NCBI GenBank assembly: GCA_035500455.1
Contig: DATJXG010000248.1
Location: 1-26,882 of the forward strand
Direction of reading: 5' to 3'
Source: DATJXG01 sp035500455
GTDB taxonomy: Bacteria > Acidobacteriota > Terriglobia > Terriglobales > Acidobacteriaceae
DNA: 26,882 bases
In this document: piece after piece, positions 6,909-12,764 of the stretch
How the letters are laid out: each line of letters starts with the position of its first letter
Position numbering within the stretch: position 1 is the stretch's first letter
Made by a program: the position numbers and the translations under genes
The notes under the pieces: model-generated
Database searches by the model: none
What the model saw: the letters and a program-made list of their open reading frames with translations, nothing else
What the model was told of the DNA's origin: nothing

Positions 6909-8486
6909 TTATCCGCGGCCGGCAAACTCGCTGTGGTGGCGGCTGTAGAAGATGTAAATCAGCAACCCCAGGAAAAGCCAGATGACGAAGCGCAGCCAGG
7001 TAATCACGGTAAGGCCGGTCATCAACCCGCCGCAGAGAACCACGGAGATCAAGGGGAACCACGGCACAAAGGGTACGCGAAAGGTGCGCGGCCGCTCCGG
7101 TTGCTTGCGGCGCAGGAAGATCACGCCCAGCGAGACCAGCACAAACGCGAACAGCGTCCCGATATTGGAGAGATCGGCGGCATCGCCGATGTCCACCAGG
7201 CCGGCAGGAATGCCCACCGCGAAGCAGGCGATCCAGGTGGACCAGTACGGTGTCTTGAATCTGGGATGCACGGCGGAGAACAGCTTGGGAAGCAACCCGT
7301 CGCGCGACATGGCATACCAGATCCGCGCCTGGCCGTACTGGAAGACCAGCAAGGACGAAATCATGCCGGTCAGCGCGCCCACCACGATTACGGAACGGAA
7401 AAACGGATGTGCACCCAGTTGTTCCAGAGCGTAAGCCACCGGCGCTTCCGCGGCGCGGCCTGAGACAAACGTCGTGTACCTCATCATGCCCAGCAGCACG
7501 ATCGCCACGCCGATGTACAGCACCGTGCAAATGATCAGCGAGGCAATGATGCCGAAGGGCAGGTCTCGCTGTGGGTTATTGCATTCCTCGGCGGCGGTGG
7601 AGACCGAGTCGAATCCAATGTATGTGAAGAAGACAATCGCCCCGCCGGTGACGATGCCGGCGAAGCCGGAGGGAGCGAAAGGTTTCCAGTTCGCGGGGTT
7701 GATCAGCATGCCGCCGACCACCAGAAACGTGAGAATCGCGCCGATCTTCACCGCGACCATGACGTTGTTGGCCTCGGCGGATTCGCGCACGCCGCGAACC
7801 AGTACCAGAGTGAGGATGAAGACGATGAGAAATCCCGGGAAGTTGAAATACGCGCCCGTCCAGTGGCCTCCAGCGAAAACCGGACTGGCCCATTTATCAG
7901 GCAAGATGATGCCAAACGCCGCAAGCTGTGCCTTGCTGTAGCCGCTGAAGCCCACAGCCACGGCAACATTGCTCACCACGTACTCCAGAATCAGGTCCCA
8001 GCCGATGATCCAGGCAAAAATTTCACCCAGCGTTGCATAAGAGTAGGTGTAAGCGCTGCCGGCGATGGGGATCATCGAGGCCAGCTCCGCGTAGCACAGG
8101 CCGGCAAAGCTGCAGGCCACAGCAACCAGCAGGAAGGAAATGGCAATCGACGGGCCGGCAGGTGGGCGCCCGTGCATGAGCGCGCCCCCGGTGCTGCCGG
8201 TACGCACCAGGTTCACGATCATGTCCAGAACCTGGGCGTGCAGGATCGAGGGCGCTTCGAAGTGCTCGCCCGCTGCGGCGGTTCCGGTAAGAACGAAGAT
8301 TCCCGAGCCGATGATTGCGCCGATGCCCAGCGCGGTCAGCGACCAGGGCCCCAGAGATTTCTTGAGGCGGCGTTCGGGGTCTTCGGATTCCGCGATTAGC
8401 CGGTCAATGGATTTGCAGCAGAACGCCTGCTTGTCCGAAGTGCGCTCGCTCCTGTTGCGACTGGCCACTGCCGGGGGCTCTGCCAA
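6909..8486 (-). CDS. APC-family amino acid permease
   Basis: A polytopic protein of about 525 residues with roughly 12 predicted membrane helices. It carries the APC hallmark in the first helix (ALGIGAIIGSGIFVLTG, about residues 52-68) and a cytoplasmic N-terminal KSIDRLI...LKKSLG segment like cationic amino acid transporters of the YfnA/CAT type. It probably imports amino acids by proton or sodium coupling; the specificity cannot be read from sequence. I chose the TTG at 8486 because AAGGAG lies five bases upstream. A GTG at 8564 would add 26 residues translated through a short palindrome and looks less likely. It follows the lysine-rich 53-residue gene on the same strand by 109 bases. Confidence 0.8.
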   Translation of the reverse strand: MAEPPAVASRNRSERTSDKQAFCCKSIDRLIAESEDPERRLKKSLGPWSLTALGIGAIIGSGIFVLTGTAAAGEHFEAPSILHAQVLDMIVNLVRTGSTGGALMHGRPPAGPSIAISFLLVAVACSFAGLCYAELASMIPIAGSAYTYSYATLGEIFAWIIGWDLILEYVVSNVAVAVGFSGYSKAQLAAFGIILPDKWASPVFAGGHWTGAYFNFPGFLIVFILTLVLVRGVRESAEANNVMVAVKIGAILTFLVVGGMLINPANWKPFAPSGFAGIVTGGAIVFFTYIGFDSVSTAAEECNNPQRDLPFGIIASLIICTVLYIGVAIVLLGMMRYTTFVSGRAAEAPVAYALEQLGAHPFFRSVIVVGALTGMISSLLVFQYGQARIWYAMSRDGLLPKLFSAVHPRFKTPYWSTWIACFAVGIPAGLVDIGDAADLSNIGTLFAFVLVSLGVIFLRRKQPERPRTFRVPFVPWFPLISVVLCGGLMTGLTVITWLRFVIWLFLGLLIYIFYSRHHSEFAGRG

Positions 8487-8537
8487 GCTCTCTCCTTGGT
8501 GCCAAACGTGTCGCGGGGCGTGCGGAATAGGCCTTTT

Positions 8538-8558
8538 GGACGGGACATCGCCCCGTCC
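8538..8558. repeat. Short hairpin in the permease leader
   Basis: Perfect arms GGACGGG (8538-8544) and CCCGTCC (8552-8558) surround a seven-base loop, about 50 bases upstream of the preferred permease start. It could fold in the leader mRNA or be another dispersed palindrome. Confidence 0.45.
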
Positions 8559-8595
8559 CCGCACAATTTCTTGCTTGCGTAACGAAGACCGACGG

Positions 8596-8757
8596 CTAAC
8601 GCTTGGATTGGCCGCGTGCCATCTTCTTCACTTTGCTTTTCTTAGAGCCGCGCGCGTACTCCCGCGGCTTCAGCGGGCTTTCGGTTTTCTTCTTTTTGCG
8701 GACCGCGCGCTTAAGCTTCTTGCGTTCTTCCTTGCTTAACGACTTGGTATTTGCCAT
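8596..8757 (-). CDS. Lysine/arginine-rich 53-residue protein, unknown function
   Basis: ATG at 8757 with AAGGA four to five bases upstream, TAG at 8596. The 53-residue product is extremely basic: about 23 of 53 residues are Lys or Arg, with clusters EERKKLKRAVRKKKK near the start and KKSKVKKMARGQSKR at the end. It has no hydrophobic segment. Such composition suggests binding of nucleic acid (DNA, rRNA or nascent ribosomal particles), but no named domain is recognisable. It lies between the helicase gene, 111 bases upstream across palindrome F, and the permease gene, all on the same strand. It is too short to be certain, but the ribosome site and compact position support a real gene. Confidence 0.6.
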   Translation of the reverse strand: MANTKSLSKEERKKLKRAVRKKKKTESPLKPREYARGSKKSKVKKMARGQSKR

Positions 8758-8770
8758 GAGTCCTTTTGCC

Positions 8771-8869
8771 GGGATTTGTAATTTGGTAATCGGGTAATTT
8801 GAAATTTCCCAAAGCCTGGCGCCTGGCCTTCAATTTACAAATTACTCGATTACAAAATTACCAAATCCC
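8771..8869. repeat. AT-rich imperfect palindrome, family F
   Basis: Left arm GGGATTTGTAATTTGGTAAT and onward (8771-8801); right arm from 8831 to 8869. The right arm's reverse complement begins GGGATTTGGTAATTTTGTAA and continues in register with small gaps. The outer eight bases pair perfectly (8771-8778 with 8862-8869). The element abuts the uvrD stop codon and is far more AT-rich than its surroundings. It may also serve as a 3' RNA end. Confidence 0.7.
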
Positions 8870-11553
8870 TAAGCCCGCTCCAGCTGGGCATACTTCTCCA
8901 CCAGCTTCTTCAATCCGAAGCGTGGAAATTGTACCGTAATCTTGGCTTCTTCGCCTTCTCCTTCGCGCTGATAGACCGTTCCCTCGCCATATTTCGGGTG
9001 GCGAACCTTCTGACCAGGGCGGAAACCGCGGCGTCCGGTTGGTTCTTCCGGCTGCAGCTTCGGCAGGCTGAACTTCTTCCCACGCGAGGCGAAGAACTCG
9101 GCGATGTTGTCGATGGAGTTGTATGTCGGCGCGGAGTTTGCGAGATGGCGGGGCGTTCTGCTTTCCACCCAGTGGGCGCTTTGGTCTTCGTCTTCGTAGG
9201 CGTAGTGGCTGGAGTCATGGCTGTTGATGCGGTTCGAGGCCGAGGGTCTGCCCTGAGCTTGCCGAAGGGGCGGCCGCGCCACATTCCGCCCGGGCGAGTC
9301 GCCCACGGCCATGCGGCCCCGGCGCGAAACCCCTAATTCTTCGATCAGGCCCGCCGGGACTTCATCCAGAAAGCGCGACGGCATACTGGCTTCCGGCATG
9401 TCGGTTCCATAGCGGCGGCGATAAACCGCGCGGCTCAGTATCAGGGTGTCCATCGCGCGGGTCATGCCCACGTAGCAGAGGCGGCGTTCCTCTTCGATGT
9501 CATCCGGCTGCAGGAACGTTCGTGAATGCGGGAACAGGCCTTCTTCCATGCCGCAAAGGAACACCAGGGGGAACTCCAGGCCCTTGGCGGCGTGCAGCGT
9601 CATCAGGGTAATCTGCGCGCGCTCATCATAGGCATCGGCATCGGCCACCAGGGCGGCGTGGTCGAGGAACTGGTCGAGAGTTTCGCCGCGGTCGCGCGAG
9701 TCCATAGCGGCATTTACCAGTTCACGCAGGTTCTCGATGCGGGAGTAGGCCTCGGGTGTGTCTTCTTCTTCGAGTTGCTTGATGTACCCGGTACGGTCGA
9801 TGAGGAATTTCAGGATCTCAGCCGTGCTGATCTTCGGGCCGGCGTCAGGGGTAGCGCCGGCGTCTTGCCGGCCTTTTTCGAGACTACCGACGTTTTCGTC
9901 TTCCGCTTCCGCGTCTGGCGTTGCCGGCGGGACGCCGGCGCTACGGTCGTCGCCGTCGTTCTCCGCGGCACTGGCAAAAATGGATGGGTCGAAGCTGATC
10001 TGGTCGTCCAGGTCCATCGCGGCTGGGATGACTTCCGCTTCCTCAGCTTCTTCTGCTGCTGCGGTCATCTCCAGCCGCTCAGTGTACTTTCCCGCCAGCA
10101 TGGCACGGGCATCTTCGATCAACTGCTCGAAGTTTTTCAGCGCTGCCATCGCCCGCGGCGCGAGCAACTGCCGGCGGATGGCCTCGCCGACCGCTCCCCA
10201 CAATGACAGTCCGGTCTCCAGAGCCAGCCTCTCCAGGGTTTCAATGGTGGCCTTGCCGACGCCGCGAACTGGGGTGTTGATCACTCGCAGCAGAGAAATC
10301 GAATCGTGGGGATTGTGAATGACCTTGAGATAGGAAACCAGGTCCTTGATTTCGGAGCGTTCATAAAATGAAAATCCGCCCACCACGTGATACTTCAACT
10401 GGTAGCGGCGCATGGCCTCTTCAAACAGGCGCGATTGCGAGTTAGTGCGGTAAAGCACCGCGGCCCGCCCATTCTCACCTTGCTCGACGCCTTCCCGCAG
10501 GTAACGCGCGATCCAGTCGGCGGCGAACAGCGCCTCGTTTTCCCCGTCCGGCGCCTCGTAGTAGCCGATCTTGGCGCCGCCCTGGCGCGAAGTCCACAGG
10601 TTCTTGCCTTTGCGGCGAACGTTGTTCGCCACCACCGCCGAGGCCGCCTGCAAAATATTCTGTGTGGATCGGTAGTTCTGCTCCAGCCGAATAATTTTGG
10701 CCTCGGGAAAATCCTGCTCGAATTCCAGAATGTTGCGGATGTCCGCGCCGCGCCAGGAATAAATCGACTGATCTTCGTCTCCGACAGCGCACACGTTGTG
10801 GCCCGATCCGGCGAGCGCCCGCATAAGCTCGTACTGCGGACGGTTCGTATCCTGGTACTCATCCACCAGGACGTAGTGGAAGCGGCGATTGTAATAATCG
10901 CGCACCTCGCCCACCGCCTTCAGCAGGCGCACGGCCTCAAGCAGCAGATCGTCGAAGTCGAGAGCGTTGGCTTTGAGCAACTCCTTTTTGTACTCAGCGT
11001 AAATCTGGGCCACCCGCTCGGTTTTGGGATCGGCCGACTGCAGATACACTTCCTGGGGATCGAGCATGTGATTTTTTGCCCAGGAAATGTGCGCCAGCAC
11101 AGAGCGCGGGGTGGTTTGCTTGTCGTCAACCCCGAGCCGCCGCATAGCCGACTTCACCAGTTGCTGCTGGTCGGCTTCGTCGTAGATCACGAAGTTCTTG
11201 GTGAGGCCGATCGGCGCCACTCCCGGCGTGGACGATGGAATCCGCAGCGCTTCAATATCGCGGCGCAGCACGCGCACGCAAAACGAGTGGAAGGTCGAAA
11301 TCACCGGCTTGGCAATGGAAAGCCCGCCCACCAGCTTGTCCACGCGTTCCACCATCTCGCTGGCGGCTTTGTTGGTGAAGGTAACGGCGAGAATCGACTC
11401 CGGCATCACCCCCAGGTTCTCGATGAGGTGGGCGATGCGGTAGGTGATAACCCGCGTCTTGCCGCTCCCCGCGCCGGCAAGGATCAGCAGCGGGCCGTCA
11501 GCCGTTTCGACGGCTTCGCGCTGCTGGGGATTGAGTTGGGAAAGAAAAGACAA
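8869..11553 (-). CDS. pcrA: UvrD/PcrA-type superfamily 1 DNA helicase with repeat-derived insertions
   Basis: An 894-residue ATP-dependent 3'-5' helicase for repair and replication-fork maintenance. Walker A AGAGSGKT is at 26-33. DEYQDTNRPQYEL (motif II), GDEDQSIYSWRGADI (III) and LEQNYRST (IV) lie in the first half. TLHAAKGLEFPLVF (V) and RRLCYVGMTRAM (VI) lie near 640-700. The C-terminal 50 residues (GQKVRHPKYGEGTVYQREG) form the tudor-like PcrA tail. PcrA is usually about 720-750 residues. The extra length lies mainly at about 485-575 and 740-800, and includes peptides translated from dispersed repeats: RSAGVPPATPDAE and KGRQDAGATPDAG (about 535-572), and PLRQAQGRPS (about 759-770). It starts at TTG 11553, with AAGGG upstream. 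All helicase motifs are intact. Confidence 0.92.
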   Translation of the reverse strand: MSFLSQLNPQQREAVETADGPLLILAGAGSGKTRVITYRIAHLIENLGVMPESILAVTFTNKAASEMVERVDKLVGGLSIAKPVISTFHSFCVRVLRRDIEALRIPSSTPGVAPIGLTKNFVIYDEADQQQLVKSAMRRLGVDDKQTTPRSVLAHISWAKNHMLDPQEVYLQSADPKTERVAQIYAEYKKELLKANALDFDDLLLEAVRLLKAVGEVRDYYNRRFHYVLVDEYQDTNRPQYELMRALAGSGHNVCAVGDEDQSIYSWRGADIRNILEFEQDFPEAKIIRLEQNYRSTQNILQAASAVVANNVRRKGKNLWTSRQGGAKIGYYEAPDGENEALFAADWIARYLREGVEQGENGRAAVLYRTNSQSRLFEEAMRRYQLKYHVVGGFSFYERSEIKDLVSYLKVIHNPHDSISLLRVINTPVRGVGKATIETLERLALETGLSLWGAVGEAIRRQLLAPRAMAALKNFEQLIEDARAMLAGKYTERLEMTAAAEEAEEAEVIPAAMDLDDQISFDPSIFASAAENDGDDRSAGVPPATPDAEAEDENVGSLEKGRQDAGATPDAGPKISTAEILKFLIDRTGYIKQLEEEDTPEAYSRIENLRELVNAAMDSRDRGETLDQFLDHAALVADADAYDERAQITLMTLHAAKGLEFPLVFLCGMEEGLFPHSRTFLQPDDIEEERRLCYVGMTRAMDTLILSRAVYRRRYGTDMPEASMPSRFLDEVPAGLIEELGVSRRGRMAVGDSPGRNVARPPLRQAQGRPSASNRINSHDSSHYAYEDEDQSAHWVESRTPRHLANSAPTYNSIDNIAEFFASRGKKFSLPKLQPEEPTGRRGFRPGQKVRHPKYGEGTVYQREGEGEEAKITVQFPRFGLKKLVEKYAQLERA
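9247..9271. repeat. Family E repeat inside the helicase gene
   Basis: CCCTGAGCTTGCCGAAGGGG at 9251-9270 resembles the widespread dispersed element CCCTGAGCTTGTCGAAGGG (family known to me from many environmental genomes). On the coding strand it is read in frame as PLRQAQGRPS, in the linker before the helicase's C-terminal tail. Confidence 0.7.
9851..9944. repeat. Inverted pair of family D repeats inside the helicase gene
   Basis: GTAGCGCCGGCGTCTTGCCG at 9851-9870 and the inverse TGCCGGCGGGACGCCGGCGC from 9922 face each other about 50 bases apart. The second is an exact 23-base reverse complement of the intergenic copy at 19778-19800. Both are translated in frame as part of the helicase linker and could form a GC-rich stem in the mRNA. 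Confidence 0.85.
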
Positions 11554-11571
11554 TGTGTGAGAACCCTTAGG

Positions 11572-11637
11572 GATTGCCGATTTTCAATTGCCGATTTGCG
11601 ATTGAACGCTGTAATCGGCAATTGAAAATTGGCAATC
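11572..11637. repeat. Inverted repeat, family G, upstream of the helicase
   Basis: 25-base arms at 11572-11596 (starting GATTGCCGATTTTCAATTGC) and 11613-11637 are complementary with a single mismatch around a 16-base loop. The element lies 18 bases upstream of the helicase start, in the 128-base gap to the DUF971 gene, and contains the palindrome CAATTG in each arm. Confidence 0.85.
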
Positions 11638-11681
11638 GACAATATTCCACCGCGCGCCCGTGCCAGATAGGGACGACAACT

Positions 11682-12059
11682 CTATAAATCCGTCTGGGCC
11701 ATTCTCGCCATCTGGCACTCTTCGCACGGGCACCACTCCCGCAGAAAGTTCCAGGAGTAAATTCCCAGGTCGTGCCCGTCGTTCCAGTGAAACTTGATGG
11801 CGTACTTGCCCACGCCTTCGGCTGAGTCCGGCTTCATCGCCGGCTTGAACATGGGCAGTGCCGCCGGAACAGTGTGCGGCGCTTCTCCCGGCGCCCGGCC
11901 TGCCTTTTCACGTTCCTCGTTGCATAGCGCGCAGGGGCAGGCATCGCGCAGAAACGCAAACGAGTAGTGCGAGCTATGGCCGTCTTTCCACTGGATGTCC
12001 ACACCCGTGCCTGTGGTTAGATTTACCTTGACCGACTTCGGATCTGCTACAGCTGGCAC
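11682..12059 (-). CDS. DUF971 (GBBH-like N-terminal) protein with two CPCxxC clusters
   Basis: A 125-residue protein related to the DUF971 / gamma-butyrobetaine-hydroxylase N-terminal-like family, a small beta-rich domain often linked to iron-sulfur or metal handling. The protein is visibly an internal duplication of W-x-DGH-x8-FLR-x2-CPCxxC. The first unit is WKDGHSSHYSFAFLRDACPC (Cys41, 43, 46) and the second is WNDGHDLGIYSWNFLREWCP (Cys110, 112, 115). Six cysteines in two identical clusters suggest metal binding, by inference. GTG start at 12059; the ribosome site is weak. It stands alone between two palindromic repeats. The function is not established. Confidence 0.8.
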   Translation of the reverse strand: MPAVADPKSVKVNLTTGTGVDIQWKDGHSSHYSFAFLRDACPCALCNEEREKAGRAPGEAPHTVPAALPMFKPAMKPDSAEGVGKYAIKFHWNDGHDLGIYSWNFLREWCPCEECQMARMAQTDL

Positions 12060-12112
12060 ACTTTCAGTATCGCACAGGCGGGAAGGGCGTTGATTGGATG
12101 ACTAATCCGAGA

Positions 12113-12195
12113 TTGTCATTCCGAGCGAAGCGAGGGATCTCGGCCGGCACCGACGCCGATGAGACCGAGATTCCTCGCTTCGCTCGGAATGACAA
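12113..12195. repeat. Long perfect inverted repeat, family C
   Basis: Arms of 23 bases at 12113-12135 (starting TTGTCATTCCGAGCGAAGCG) and 12173-12195 are perfectly complementary. The pairing extends inward to about 31 bases with one mismatch, leaving a loop of about 20 bases. It lies between the YjbQ stop and the DUF971 start. I recognise the GTCATTCCGAGCGAAGCGAG element as a dispersed repeat of environmental bacteria. Confidence 0.9.
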
Positions 12196-12227
12196 ATTTG
12201 GGGTCTCGGAATCCAAGCCGGAAATCA

Positions 12228-12629
12228 CTAACTCTCTTTCGTCACAGTCACCATCACTTCCCGCTCCCGCGGGCCATCGAGTTCGATCAACACAACCCGC
12301 TGCCACGTTCCCAGCACCAGCGCTCCCTCCTGAAACGGCAGGGCCACCGATGTGCCGATCAGCGCGGAAAGAATGTGGTCGGGCACGTGCCCCGGGTTGT
12401 GGGGATGGCGATAGCGCAACTTCGGAATCATAGCCTCGAACGCGTCGAGCACATCGAGGTCGGTGCCGGGATCAAGGTCCGCCGTGGTGAGCGCGGCGGT
12501 AGTGTGCAGGATGAGCAAGCTGCACAGTCCTGTGGCCTGCGCGTGGTTCTGCTGCAGCAGGTCTTCAATGCCGTCCGTAATATCGAGCACTTCCCGCTTC
12601 TTGTGAGTTTTGATGGTCAGTTTCTGCAT
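12228..12629 (-). CDS. YjbQ/UPF0047-family protein (secondary thiamine-phosphate synthase-like)
   Basis: A 133-residue protein of normal length for the YjbQ/UPF0047 family, which forms compact trimers and is annotated from genetic complementation as having weak thiamine-phosphate synthase activity. The family signatures are present: HTTAALTTADLDPG (42-55), YRHPHNPGHVPDHI (73-86) and the C-terminal GALVLGTWQRVVLIELDGPR (102-121). The histidines His42, His81 and His85 are the expected metal/active-site positions. ATG start at 12629. It is divergent from the metalloprotease gene, sharing a 135-base spacer that holds repeat B copy 2. The true physiological role of the family remains unclear. Confidence 0.88.
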   Translation of the reverse strand: MQKLTIKTHKKREVLDITDGIEDLLQQNHAQATGLCSLLILHTTAALTTADLDPGTDLDVLDAFEAMIPKLRYRHPHNPGHVPDHILSALIGTSVALPFQEGALVLGTWQRVVLIELDGPREREVMVTVTKES

Positions 12630-12677
12630 GGCGATGAGATGCGGCAGATCAGAACCGAAAGCGCGTTTGTAGTTGTT

Positions 12678-12730
12678 TTCTTTGCGCCCTTTGCGATCTT
12701 TACGGTAAGTATCAAGCGCAAAGAACGCAA
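12678..12730. repeat. Intergenic inverted repeat, family B, copy 2
   Basis: Arms TTCTTTGCGC (12678-12687) and GCGCAAAGAA (12716-12725) are perfectly complementary, and further TTTGCG / CGCAAAG units continue on both sides. It shares units with the element at 6818-6861. It lies between the divergent YjbQ and metalloprotease genes, so it may overlap their promoters. Confidence 0.65.
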
Positions 12731-12746
12731 AGAACCCCGCGAATTT

Positions 12747-12754
12747 GAGGAGGG
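12747..12754 (+). promoter_or_regulatory. Ribosome binding site fixing the metalloprotease start
   Basis: GAGGAGGG lies 10 bases before the ATG at 12765. It decides against the much longer upstream-open frame, which would run antisense through the YjbQ gene. Confidence 0.8.
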
Positions 12755-12764
12755 ACGCCCAGTC

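Noticed and set aside
10387..11625. 412-codon plus-strand open frame
   Set aside because: Antisense to the helicase gene, whose motifs are intact. The translation is His/Arg-rich shadow sequence.
12159..12764. Upstream extension of the metalloprotease frame
   Set aside because: It passes antisense through yjbQ and repeats. The ATG at 12765 has GAGGAGGG and is followed by a signal peptide.
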